Shown: positions 26,457-34,807 of the stretch, one piece after another
Layout of the letters: each line of letters begins with the position of its first letter
Numbering within the stretch: the first letter of the stretch is position 1
Notes under the pieces: model-generated
Told to the model about the DNA's origin: nothing
Seen by the model: only the letters and a program-made list of their open reading frames with translations
The model's database searches: none
Source of the DNA: Butyrivibrio sp.
GTDB taxonomy: Bacteria; Bacillota; Clostridia; Lachnospirales; Lachnospiraceae
Reading direction: 5' to 3'
NCBI GenBank assembly: GCA_017535785.1
Contig: JAFXTN010000023.1
Location: 19,347 to 83,346 of the forward strand
DNA length: 64,000 nt
Translations under genes and position numbers: made by a program

Positions 26457-27290
26457 ACAGGTAACAATGATCCCGCCGTCGGCTGCATAGGTTGTAGAAA
26501 CACCTGCGGTGTCAACGATTATTGCATCCTTAAACGGTACTTTTTTCATAATGAGATCTTTTACGACAGCTGCGCGTTCAAAGCAGTTGACGTGTGAGAT
26601 CATAAGTCTCTTTTCCTCGGGATTCTTGATCTCGGCTGCAACAAGCTCTGTCATCTTAACAAGAGCCTTCCTGATGCCGATTCCCTGGGCTTTCTGAACG
26701 ATCTCGCCTTTAAGTCCGTAGCATACGGGCTTGATGCTGAGAGTGGAAGCTACAAGAGCTTTCATTCCGGTAAGGCGTCCGTTTTTACGAAGTGCATCAA
26801 GTGAATCAAGAACGAAATATGTGAGCATCTCATCTCTGTATGCCTCGATCTCGGGGATGATCTCTTCAAATTTGAGACCTTTGTCCGCGAGCTCCATGAT
26901 CTTAAGAGCGATGAGAGCCTCACCGCAGCTTGCAGAGAGAGAATCTGCTATATAAATATTCTTGTCACCGTATTCCTCGTGATATATGTTCTTGGCGAGC
27001 AGTGCACTGTTGTAGCTTCCGCTCAGCTTGGAAGTGAGCGTTACAACATAAACGTCGTCTGCATCGGTCTGATATGCTTTTACAAAAAGATCGGGAGATG
27101 GGCATGCAGTCTTGGGGCAATCTTCGGATGCCGCAACCTTGGCAAGATAATCTGCCTGATCAAAGGTCTCATCATCCACGATAACGCTGTCACCAACCTG
27201 CAAAATAAGCGGTACAAACTCAAATCTGGGATCATTCTTGTATTCAGCAGGTAAATCACAACAGCTGTCTACTACAATCTTATAACTCAT
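26454..27290 (-). CDS. DegV family fatty-acid-binding protein
   Basis: A 278-aa DegV protein; this family (FakB) binds fatty acids and hands them to a kinase. The N-terminal KIVVDSCCDLPAEY and ACPSPDLF, VVTLTSKLSGSYNSA and YIADSLSASCGEAL motifs are the fatty-acid and phosphate binding regions. The C-terminal half has RLTGMKALVASTLSIKPV. The ATG at 27290 has GTGGAGGCACT upstream; a longer frame start is unlikely. The fatty-acid kinase gene is not here. A 17-nt palindrome precedes the gene. Confidence 0.9.
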   Translation of the reverse strand: MSYKIVVDSCCDLPAEYKNDPRFEFVPLILQVGDSVIVDDETFDQADYLAKVAASEDCPKTACPSPDLFVKAYQTDADDVYVVTLTSKLSGSYNSALLAKNIYHEEYGDKNIYIADSLSASCGEALIALKIMELADKGLKFEEIIPEIEAYRDEMLTYFVLDSLDALRKNGRLTGMKALVASTLSIKPVCYGLKGEIVQKAQGIGIRKALVKMTELVAAEIKNPEEKRLMISHVNCFERAAVVKDLIMKKVPFKDAIIVDTAGVSTTYAADGGIIVTC

Positions 27291-27317
27291 AGTGCCTCCA
27301 CGTATAAACTTGCATAC

Positions 27318-27334
27318 GTAGTATTTAATACTAC
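27318..27334 (-). promoter_or_regulatory. Palindromic operator candidate upstream of degV
   Basis: GTAGTATT and AATACTAC form a perfect inverted repeat around one central base, 28 nt upstream of the degV ATG. The regulator is unknown. Confidence 0.45.
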
Positions 27335-27371
27335 ATGAAGATGATACCACGTATAGGCTTATCCGTAAAGC

Positions 27372-28112
27372 TTAATGAGAGGATGTATCAATTGCATCAA
27401 TGATAGCCTGAGTCTCTTTTATAGTCTTGCGGTATTCAAAAGAAATCAAAAAAGAACAACCGTTATCCATTGTTACATGAAGCGGGCTTTTGCTCTTTAC
27501 GTATTTGACATTTACAAGGCTGGAGTTGTTTACAGGGCATATTTGCGGGAACTTTACGCATTGGCTGTAAAAATTATATGCGGTTCCGAGCTGGTCAAAA
27601 ACTCTGTTGTCGGTAAGCCAGATCCTCACCTTTCTTCCAACCTCTTTTACGCAGATGATATCATCTCCGGTCACGTATACCGTTTCATCTTTTTCCCTAA
27701 GCTCGATCCTGGGGACATCAACCTTGATACTGCTCTTGATAAAGTTCATTGTCTCTGTGAGCTCTGCAACCTTGATCGGCTTATCAAGATAATAGATATT
27801 GTCGGCTACGATACCGGCTGCGGGGATCTGTGTTCTGTAATCAATAGAAGAGCAGCACATTATGATAGGGTTTATAATGCCCTTATCAACAAGCATTCTG
27901 GCGATATCAACGCCGTTTTCTTTGCTGCTTGTCATATCGATGAAAAGACCGTGATACATCTCGGGCTTATACATGAAAGCTTCGGCGTTTCCGAAAGAAT
28001 CAATGTATAATCTGTCGCCGAACTCCTTTAAAAATCTGTCAGATTGTCTTCCGAGAAGCCTTTCGGTCTGTTTTCTGTCGGCAATGTTGTCATCGCAAAC
28101 CGCAATAAACAT
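27372..28112 (-). CDS. LytTR-type response regulator
   Basis: A 246-aa regulator. The receiver domain (MFIAVCDDNIADRKQTERLL) has the acidic pair and a likely phospho-acceptor Asp59 in GLFIDMTSS, and a Lys in YYLDKPIKV. The C-terminal LytTR DNA-binding domain follows (GDDIICVKEVGRKVRIWLTD and FPQICPVNNSSLVNVKYVKS). Such regulators often control surface, peptide or cell-density functions. No histidine kinase adjoins it. It is likely read from upstream genes argG and DUF1294 on the same strand. Confidence 0.9.
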   Translation of the reverse strand: MFIAVCDDNIADRKQTERLLGRQSDRFLKEFGDRLYIDSFGNAEAFMYKPEMYHGLFIDMTSSKENGVDIARMLVDKGIINPIIMCCSSIDYRTQIPAAGIVADNIYYLDKPIKVAELTETMNFIKSSIKVDVPRIELREKDETVYVTGDDIICVKEVGRKVRIWLTDNRVFDQLGTAYNFYSQCVKFPQICPVNNSSLVNVKYVKSKSPLHVTMDNGCSFLISFEYRKTIKETQAIIDAIDTSSH

Positions 28113-28126
28113 GGTACACCTCGTTA

Positions 28127-28420
28127 TTAAATGAAACTGAACTTGATTGGTGAAAAGAAAAGTGCAAGTACAATCGCAACCTGCAATACAAAGATAATGG
28201 GCATTCCGAACTTAAAATACCAATGCTTGGTCTTGTGTTTAAATACGAACATGCCGATCGTTGCACCTAAGCTGCCGCCTATTATTGCAAATGCAAAAAG
28301 GGTCGCCTCGGGAATGCGAAAGGCGTTTTTACGCGCCCTTCTCTTGTCGATTCCCATTAAGGCAAACCCTATAATATTCACTGCTGCAATATAGATTATC
28401 AGTAGAGTGAGTGAATTCAT
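28127..28420 (-). CDS. DUF1294 family small membrane protein
   Basis: A 97-aa protein with about three membrane helices. The segment MGIDKRRARKNAFRIPEATLF and the following GGSLGATIGMFVFKHKTKHWYFKFG are characteristic of DUF1294. Function is unknown. It begins 3 nt after the argG stop and ends 14 nt before the LytTR gene start, so all three may be cotranscribed. Confidence 0.88.
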   Translation of the reverse strand: MNSLTLLIIYIAAVNIIGFALMGIDKRRARKNAFRIPEATLFAFAIIGGSLGATIGMFVFKHKTKHWYFKFGMPIIFVLQVAIVLALFFSPIKFSFI

Positions 28421-28423
28421 AAA

Positions 28424-29647
28424 TTATTTGTTCTTAGCTACTTCCTGCATCTTCATAGCACGAACCTTGGAAGAAAGTCCAAAGAGGTTTATGAATCCTT
28501 CAGCATCGTGGTGGTCGTAAAGGTCACCTGTTGTAAATGATGCAATGCTCTCGTTGTAGATAGAGTAAGGTGACTTTGTACCGGCCTTGATGATGTTACC
28601 CTTGTAAAGCTTGAATGTAACTTCACCTGTTACGTACTTCTGTGTTGATTCAATAAACGCCTGCTCGGCTTCACGAAGAGGAGTAAACCATTTCCCTTCA
28701 TATACTATATCGGCAAACTTATTGCCCATATCTTTCTTCATTGTATAGGTATCACGGTCTAAAATCAACTCTTCGAGCTGCTGATGTGCTTCGTAAAGGA
28801 TTGTTCCGCCGGGTGTCTCATAAACGCCACGTGACTTCATACCAACAACACGGTTTTCAACGATATCTACGATACCGATTCCGTTCTCGCCGCCGAGCTT
28901 GTTGAGTGTGCGGATGATATCTGAAACCTTCATCTCTTTACCATTTACTGACTTGGGAACGCCTGCCTCAAATGTCATTGTAACTGTTGTAGGTGTGTCG
29001 GGAGCGTCCTCAGGTGTCTTGCCGAGTACCAAGAGGTGCTTGTAGTTAGGCTCCTCAGCGGGATCCTCGAGCTCAAGACCTTCATGTGAAATATGCCAAA
29101 GGTTTCTGTCACGGCTATAGCTTGAATCAGCAGAGAAAGGAAGATTGATTCCATGCTGTCTGCAGTATTCGATCTCTGACTCACGTGAATCAAGAGTCCA
29201 CTTGTCATTTCTCCAAGCAGCGATGATCTTGATGTCGGGTGCAAGAGCCTTGATACCAAGCTCAAATCTGATCTGGTCGTTACCCTTACCTGTTGCACCG
29301 TGGCAGATAGCTGTTGCGCCTTCTTTTCTTGCGATCTCAACGAGCTTCTTAGCGATGAGAGGACGTGCCATTGATGTTCCGAGAAGATATTTGTTCTCAT
29401 ATACGGCATGTGCCATTACGCAAGGAACTACGTATTCATCACAGAACTCATCTACAACATCGAGGATGTAGAGCTTGCTTGCTCCGCAGCTGACAGCTCT
29501 CTCTTCAAGTCCGTCCAGCTCTTCCTCCTGTCCGCAGTCGATACATACGCAAACTACTTCGTAATCAAAATTCTCCTTGAGCCACGGAATGATAGCTGTT
29601 GTATCAAGTCCGCCTGAATAAGCCAAAATAACTTTTTCTTTAGCCAT
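28424..29647 (-). CDS. argG: Argininosuccinate synthase
   Basis: Joins citrulline and aspartate using ATP to give argininosuccinate. The N-terminal ATP loop VILAYSGGLDTTAIIPWL is diagnostic. CHGATGKGNDQIRFELG, YSRDRNLWHISHEGLELEDP and GIVDIVENRVVGMKSRGVYETPGG are further conserved blocks. Length 407 aa is normal. It is transcribed away from argC, and both share a control region with ARG-box-like repeats. argH is not in the window. Confidence 0.97.
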   Translation of the reverse strand: MAKEKVILAYSGGLDTTAIIPWLKENFDYEVVCVCIDCGQEEELDGLEERAVSCGASKLYILDVVDEFCDEYVVPCVMAHAVYENKYLLGTSMARPLIAKKLVEIARKEGATAICHGATGKGNDQIRFELGIKALAPDIKIIAAWRNDKWTLDSRESEIEYCRQHGINLPFSADSSYSRDRNLWHISHEGLELEDPAEEPNYKHLLVLGKTPEDAPDTPTTVTMTFEAGVPKSVNGKEMKVSDIIRTLNKLGGENGIGIVDIVENRVVGMKSRGVYETPGGTILYEAHQQLEELILDRDTYTMKKDMGNKFADIVYEGKWFTPLREAEQAFIESTQKYVTGEVTFKLYKGNIIKAGTKSPYSIYNESIASFTTGDLYDHHDAEGFINLFGLSSKVRAMKMQEVAKNK

Positions 29648-29741
29648 TTATTTACCCTTCTTTCATAATGTTTATTCAATATTATTGGTGATATAATTAA
29701 GGAACGCGGGACGAATGCCCATTTAGCGCGTTGTCTATCAT

Positions 29742-29770
29742 AATATACTCCGCTCTATAAAAAAATGCAA
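29742..29770 (-). promoter_or_regulatory. argG promoter
   Basis: On the minus strand TTGCAT (29765-29770) and TATATT (29742-29747) have 17-nt spacing. The leader to the argG ATG is about 90 nt. Confidence 0.75.
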
Positions 29771-29777
29771 TACTAAA

Positions 29778-29820
29778 ATGCATAAATATTTAAAAAATGT
29801 ATTTTTTATGCATAAATATA
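29778..29820. promoter_or_regulatory. ARG-box-like operator cluster (ArgR/AhrC)
   Basis: Three related AT-rich sites, ATGCATAAATATTTA (29778-29792), ATGTATTTTTTATGCAT (29797-29813, inverted) and ATGCATAAATATA (29808-29820), lie between the argG and argC -35 boxes. They resemble ArgR boxes, which are AT-rich 18-bp imperfect palindromes. Control of both operons from this site is inferred. Confidence 0.65.
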
Positions 29821-29829
29821 AATTTTCTG

Positions 29830-29858
29830 TTGCATATTTTCATTCGCGGTCGTATACT
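29830..29858 (+). promoter_or_regulatory. argC promoter
   Basis: TTGCAT at 29830-29835 and TATACT at 29853-29858 have 17-nt spacing. Predicted start is near 29865, leaving a leader of about 53 nt. Confidence 0.75.
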
Positions 29859-29917
29859 GAAACAAGTTTATACATATTAGAATCAGAAAAAGAAGACTTT
29901 TGAGAGGTTAGTAGGAA

Positions 29918-30970
29918 ATGATCAAGGTTGGAATCATTGGAGCTACGGGATATGCCGGAGCGGAAATAGTAAGACTTTTACAGGCTCATCCGGATGCACA
30001 GGTTGTGTGGTACGGATCAAGGAGCTATATAGATAAGAAGTACAGCGAGACATTCGGAAACTTCTATAAGATAGTAGATGCAAAGTGTCTTGATGACAAT
30101 ATGGAAGAGCTTGCGAATGAAGTAGATGTGATCTTTACAGCAACTCCCCAGGGACTTTGCGCATCACTTGTAAATGATGACATCTTAAATAAAGTAAAGA
30201 TCATTGATCTTTCCGCAGACTTCAGATTAAAAGATGTAAATGTATATGAAGAGTGGTATAAGATCGAGCACAAGTCACCTCAGTATATAGAAGAAGCTGT
30301 TTACGGACTTTGCGAGATCAACAGGGATAAGATAAAGGGCGCAAGACTCATCGCCAATCCCGGATGTTATACAACATGTTCTATATTAACTGCATATCCT
30401 CTTGTAAAAGAAGGACTTATAGATCCCGACACGCTCATCGTTGATGCACTTAGCGGTGTTTCAGGTGCGGGAAGAGGCGGAAAGGTAGCTAATCTCTACT
30501 GCGAAGTAAATGAGAGTGCCAAGCCTTACGGAGTAGCGGTTCACAGACACACTCCCGAGATCGAAGAGCAGCTTGGTTATGCCGCAGGTAAGAAGCTTAC
30601 CATCAACTTCACACCTCACCTTGTTCCTATGAACAGAGGTATCCTTGCTACAGAGTATGCTACTTTGGTCAAAAAAGACGGCGTACTCCCCACAGCTGCA
30701 GATATCCGCGCAGCATACGAAAAATACTACGGAGATGAGAAGTTCATCAGGATATTGGAAGACGGTGTATATCCCGAGACAAGATGGGTTGAGGGAAGTA
30801 ACTTTACCGATATCGGATTTAAGATCGACGAGCGCACAGGCAGGATCATTATGATGGGTGCACTTGATAACCTTGTAAAGGGAGCTGCAGGACAGGCTGT
30901 TCAGAACATGAATATCCTGTTTGGCTTTGACGAGACGAAGGGACTTGACCTTGTTCCAAGCTTCCCTTAA
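29918..30970 (+). CDS. argC: N-acetyl-gamma-glutamyl-phosphate reductase
   Basis: The third step of arginine synthesis: NADPH reduction of N-acetylglutamyl phosphate. The nucleotide loop is IIGATGYAGAEIVRLL. The catalytic cysteine is in ANPGCYTTCSIL (~residue 148). HRHTPEIEEQL and FTPHLVPMNRGILAT are conserved. Length 350 aa is typical. It is the first gene of argC-GNAT-argJ-argB-argD. Confidence 0.97.
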   Translation: MIKVGIIGATGYAGAEIVRLLQAHPDAQVVWYGSRSYIDKKYSETFGNFYKIVDAKCLDDNMEELANEVDVIFTATPQGLCASLVNDDILNKVKIIDLSADFRLKDVNVYEEWYKIEHKSPQYIEEAVYGLCEINRDKIKGARLIANPGCYTTCSILTAYPLVKEGLIDPDTLIVDALSGVSGAGRGGKVANLYCEVNESAKPYGVAVHRHTPEIEEQLGYAAGKKLTINFTPHLVPMNRGILATEYATLVKKDGVLPTAADIRAAYEKYYGDEKFIRILEDGVYPETRWVEGSNFTDIGFKIDERTGRIIMMGALDNLVKGAAGQAVQNMNILFGFDETKGLDLVPSFP

Positions 30971-30994
30971 TGCTTAAGCTTTAGGAGACGTAAG

Positions 30995-31438
30995 ATGGTT
31001 CGTACAATGACTATGGAAGATTATGATGATGTTTATGCACTCTGGATGTCCATCAAGGGCTTTGGAATAAGATCTGTAGATGATTCCAGAGAAGGAATAG
31101 AGAGATTCATAAAAAGAAATCCGAATACAAGCGCTGTTGCAGTGGAAGACGGCAAGATAGTCGGAGCTGTACTGTGCGGACATGACGGAAGAAGAGCGAG
31201 TCTATATCATGTGTGCGTTAGCGAGAAATACAGAATGCACGGGATCGGCAAGCAGATGGTTCACTTTTGTTGTGAACAGCTAAAGAAAGAACAGATAAAT
31301 AAGGTATGCTTGAATGCATTCGTAACGAATGTTATCGGCAACAAGTTCTGGCAGAAAATGGGCTGGACACTTAGATCTGATATGAATTATTATGATTTCA
31401 CTTTGAATGAAGATAATCTTACTGTTTTTAACAAGTAA
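30995..31438 (+). CDS. GNAT acetyltransferase embedded in the arginine operon
   Basis: A 147-aa GNAT protein. The acetyl-CoA site is VSEKYRMHGIGKQMVHFCCE (RxxGxG form), preceded by KIVGAVLCGHDGRRASLYHVCV and followed by LNAFVTNVIGNKFWQKMGW. It lies 24 nt after argC and just before argJ. Its location suggests work in arginine metabolism, perhaps as a short N-acetylglutamate synthase that primes the cycle or as a protein acetylase. ArgJ may already supply acetylglutamate, so the role is unproven. Confidence 0.85.
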   Translation: MVRTMTMEDYDDVYALWMSIKGFGIRSVDDSREGIERFIKRNPNTSAVAVEDGKIVGAVLCGHDGRRASLYHVCVSEKYRMHGIGKQMVHFCCEQLKKEQINKVCLNAFVTNVIGNKFWQKMGWTLRSDMNYYDFTLNEDNLTVFNK

Positions 31439-31456
31439 AGAAGGATGGCAAAAGAA

Positions 31457-32680
31457 ATGAAGGATATAGTAGGTGGTGTAACGGCTGCCAAAGGCTTTAT
31501 GGCAACCAGCTGCGAAGCAAATATCAAGTACAAAGACAGAACCGATATGGCGTTTGTCTATTCGGAAGTACCGTGCGTTTGTGCGGGAACTTTTACAACT
31601 AATATAGTAAAAGCTGCTTGTGTTCAATGGGATCAGCAGATAGTAGAATCGGGCGATCCAATGCAAGCAGTTGTTATCAATTCAGGAATTGCCAATGCTT
31701 GCACGGGCAAGGAAGGCTTTGATGCTTGTATAGCCACGGCTAAGGCGGTTGAGAGATGCCTTGGTGTCAATTACAATTCAGTTGCCGTTGCTTCAACCGG
31801 TGTTATAGGTATGCAACTTCCGGTAGATAAGCTTGTTATGGGCGTTGAGAAGATGAGCAAGACCTTGGACGGAAGTGTTGAAGCGGGAACAGCCGCTTCC
31901 AAGGCTATCATGACTACAGATACGGTTAATAAAGAGATCGCTGTTTCATTTGAGATCGATGATAAGACCGTTACACTTGGAGGAATGAGTAAGGGATCCG
32001 GTATGATCCATCCCAACATGTGCACAATGCTTGCATTTCTTACGACAGATCTTTCGATCGAGAAGAGTCTTTTGCAGGAGGCTGTAAGTGAAGTTGTTGC
32101 CGAGACCTTCAATATGATCACTGTTGACGGCGATACATCTACCAATGATACACTCCTTTGCATGGCAAACGGAGAAGCAGGAAATAAGACTATAAGGGCT
32201 AAGGGCGAAGAGTACGAGACATTTAAGAAAGCTCTTTTGCATGTCTGCAGATTCCTTGCCAAGAAGATGGCCGCAGACGGAGAAGGAGCGAGCAAGCTTT
32301 TTGAAGCCAAGGTCGTTAACGCTAAGTCTGTAGAGGATGCGAGAATTCTTTCCAGGGCGATCGTTGGTTCCAATCTTTCAAAGGCTGCGATCTTCGGATG
32401 CGATGCCAATTTCGGAAGATTTTTATGTGCGATGGGTTATTCCGGAGCGAAGTTCGATCAGAACGATGTTGAGCTTTATTTCCAGAGTCCCAACGGAAGA
32501 ATAGAGGTATTCCACAAGGGCGTGCCGCTTGAATTTGATGAGAACGTTGCACTCAAGATCATGAAGGCTGACGAGGTTACCGTTTACGTTGATATGAACG
32601 AGGGAACCGCAGAAGCTACGGCTTGGGGATGCGATCTTACGTATGATTATGTCAAAATAAATGCAGATTACAGGAGCTGA
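31457..32680 (+). CDS. argJ: Glutamate N-acetyltransferase / amino-acid acetyltransferase
   Basis: ArgJ transfers the acetyl group from N-acetylornithine to glutamate, making the pathway cyclic. The proenzyme cleaves itself before a Thr; here that is [12 protein letters not shown], with Thr190 as nucleophile and Cys rather than the usual Ala before it. [14 protein letters not shown]-like and [18 protein letters not shown] segments are conserved. The protein is 407 aa from ATG 31457, where homologous ArgJ proteins begin ([14 protein letters not shown]). An earlier in-frame ATG at 31445 is possible. GAAGGA lies about 11 nt upstream of 31457. Confidence 0.95.
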   Translation: MKDIVGGVTAAKGFMATSCEANIKYKDRTDMAFVYSEVPCVCAGTFTTNIVKAACVQWDQQIVESGDPMQAVVINSGIANACTGKEGFDACIATAKAVERCLGVNYNSVAVASTGVIGMQLPVDKLVMGVEKMSKTLDGSVEAGTAASKAIMTTDTVNKEIAVSFEIDDKTVTLGGMSKGSGMIHPNMCTMLAFLTTDLSIEKSLLQEAVSEVVAETFNMITVDGDTSTNDTLLCMANGEAGNKTIRAKGEEYETFKKALLHVCRFLAKKMAADGEGASKLFEAKVVNAKSVEDARILSRAIVGSNLSKAAIFGCDANFGRFLCAMGYSGAKFDQNDVELYFQSPNGRIEVFHKGVPLEFDENVALKIMKADEVTVYVDMNEGTAEATAWGCDLTYDYVKINADYRS

Positions 32681-32684
32681 TAAA

Positions 32685-33581
32685 ATGGATAAGGATATGC
32701 AGGAAGTATTAAAAAAGGCGGAGGTGCTTGTTGAGGCGCTTCCTTATATTCAGAAATTCAACAGAAAGATCATCGTTGTTAAGTACGGCGGAAGTGCCAT
32801 GAGCAACGAAGAACTTCAGAAGAATGTAATAACAGATGTTACTTTACTTAAGCTTGTAGGCTTTAAGCCCATCATCGTTCACGGTGGCGGAAAGGCCATA
32901 AGCTCATGGGTTTCCAAAGTAGGAAAAGAGGCCGAGTTTGTAAACGGTCTTCGTGTTACAGACAATGAGACTATGGAGATCGCCGAGATGGTTCTCGGAC
33001 GTGTCAACAAGCAGCTTGTAACTATGGTTCAGGAGCTCGGAGTTAAGGCGATCGGTATCAGCGGTAAGGATTCAGGTCTTTTGCACGTTACCAAGAAGCT
33101 TTCAGACGGCAAGGACATCGGATATGTCGGAGATATCGACAAGGTTGATCCCAAGATATTGTTTGATCTTCTTGAAAACGACTATCTTCCTATCGTTGCT
33201 CCTATCGGACTTGACGATAATTTCGATACATATAATATCAATGCTGATGATGCGGCTTGCGCTATCGCAAAGGCTGTAGGTGCCAACAAGCTTGCATTCC
33301 TTACAGATATCGAGGGTGTTTACAAGGATATCAAGGATCCTTCATCCTTTATTTCAAGACTTACATGCTCTGAGGCAGACGCACTTATTGCTTCAGGAAA
33401 TATCGGCGGCGGAATGCTTCCTAAGCTCAACAACTGTACAGATGCCATCAGGAAGGGCGTTAACAATGTGCATATTCTCGATGGAAGAATACCTCATTGT
33501 CTTCTTCTTGAGATCTTTACCAAGAAGGGTGTCGGAACAATGTTTATGTCGGATGACGATGATCTGGCAAAGGCTGAATAA
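32685..33581 (+). CDS. argB: Acetylglutamate kinase
   Basis: Phosphorylates N-acetylglutamate. Motifs are [36 protein letters not shown] and GGGMLPKL. The ~25-residue N-terminal helix before VVKYGG ([18 protein letters not shown]) is the extension found in arginine-inhibited hexameric enzymes, which fits a cyclic pathway where this step is the control point. ATG 32685 (298 aa) has AGGAG 8 nt upstream; an earlier start would overlap argJ. Confidence 0.97.
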   Translation: MDKDMQEVLKKAEVLVEALPYIQKFNRKIIVVKYGGSAMSNEELQKNVITDVTLLKLVGFKPIIVHGGGKAISSWVSKVGKEAEFVNGLRVTDNETMEIAEMVLGRVNKQLVTMVQELGVKAIGISGKDSGLLHVTKKLSDGKDIGYVGDIDKVDPKILFDLLENDYLPIVAPIGLDDNFDTYNINADDAACAIAKAVGANKLAFLTDIEGVYKDIKDPSSFISRLTCSEADALIASGNIGGGMLPKLNNCTDAIRKGVNNVHILDGRIPHCLLLEIFTKKGVGTMFMSDDDDLAKAE

Positions 33582-33607
33582 GTTTTGTATTTACGAGGAG
33601 ACTTAGT

Positions 33608-34807
33608 ATGAGTGAGACTATGAAAAAATATATAGAAGAGGCAGAGGGAGCGCTTCTTCATACATATAACCGTTATCAGATCGTATTGGACAAAGGAGAC
33701 GGTGTTTATTTATACGATACAGACGGAAAAAAATATCTTGATTTTGTTTCCGGTATTGCAGTTTTTGCCCTTGGATACAACAACAAGGCATACAATGATG
33801 CATTGAAGGCTCAGATCGACAAGCTTCTTCATACATCCAATTATTATTACAATGTTCCTGCGATCGAAGCTGCCAAGAAGATAAAAGAAGTTTCGGGAAT
33901 GGACAGGGTATTTTTTACAAACAGCGGAGCTGAGGCTGTTGAGGGCGCTATCAAAGCGGCTAGAAAATATGCTTTTCTTAAAGACGGCAAGACAGATCAT
34001 GAGATCATTGCCATGAATCATTCATTCCACGGAAGGACATTCGGAGCTCTTTCCGTAACGGGAAATCCTCATTACAGAGAGGCGTTCCAGCCTATGATCG
34101 GCAATATTAGATTTGCTGATATAAATGATTTTGACAGTGTTCTTGCCAATGTAAACGATAAGACATGTGCAATCATCATGGAAACCGTTCAGGGCGAGGG
34201 CGGAATCTATCCCGCAACAGAAGAATTCCTTACCAAAGTTAGAAAGCTTTGCGATGAAAAAGATATTCTTCTTATCCTTGATGAGATCCAGTGCGGAATG
34301 GGAAGAACAGGCTATATGTTTGCTTGGCAGAAATACGGTATCAAGCCCGATATCATGACTACAGCAAAGGCACTCGGATGCGGTGTTCCTGTCGGAGCAT
34401 TTTTGTTAAACGAGAAAGTCGGAGCCAATTCACTTGTTGCCGGAGACCATGGAACAACATACGGCGGAAACCCCTTTGCTTGCGCCGCTATTAACAAAGT
34501 CCTTGATTTATTCAAGGAGGACAATATAATAGAGAATGTGAATAAGGTGGCACCGTATCTTGAGAAGCGTCTTGATGAACTCAAGGATAAATACGACTTC
34601 ATAACAGACAGAAGAGGTGCGGGATTCATGCAGGGACTTGAGCTTAACAAGCCCGTTGCTGACGTGATAAACAAGGCACTTGAAAAAGGACTTATCCTTA
34701 TCAATGCAGGTGCAAATATCATAAGATTTGTGCCGCCGCTTATAATAACCAAGGAAGATGTAGATGACATGATCAAGATACTTGATTCATGCCTAGGGGA
34801 TTTATGA
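33608..34807 (+). CDS. argD: Acetylornithine aminotransferase
   Basis: A class III PLP aminotransferase making N-acetylornithine. The PLP Lys is K254 in TTAKALGCGVPVGAF; LLILDEIQCGMGRTG carries the conserved Asp. FTNSGAEAVEGAIKAARKYA and MNHSFHGRTFGALSVTG are also typical. Length 399 aa is normal. The gene ends with ATGA, overlapping the start of the downstream exported protein, so the arg operon continues into it. Confidence 0.96.
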   Translation: MSETMKKYIEEAEGALLHTYNRYQIVLDKGDGVYLYDTDGKKYLDFVSGIAVFALGYNNKAYNDALKAQIDKLLHTSNYYYNVPAIEAAKKIKEVSGMDRVFFTNSGAEAVEGAIKAARKYAFLKDGKTDHEIIAMNHSFHGRTFGALSVTGNPHYREAFQPMIGNIRFADINDFDSVLANVNDKTCAIIMETVQGEGGIYPATEEFLTKVRKLCDEKDILLILDEIQCGMGRTGYMFAWQKYGIKPDIMTTAKALGCGVPVGAFLLNEKVGANSLVAGDHGTTYGGNPFACAAINKVLDLFKEDNIIENVNKVAPYLEKRLDELKDKYDFITDRRGAGFMQGLELNKPVADVINKALEKGLILINAGANIIRFVPPLIITKEDVDDMIKILDSCLGDL

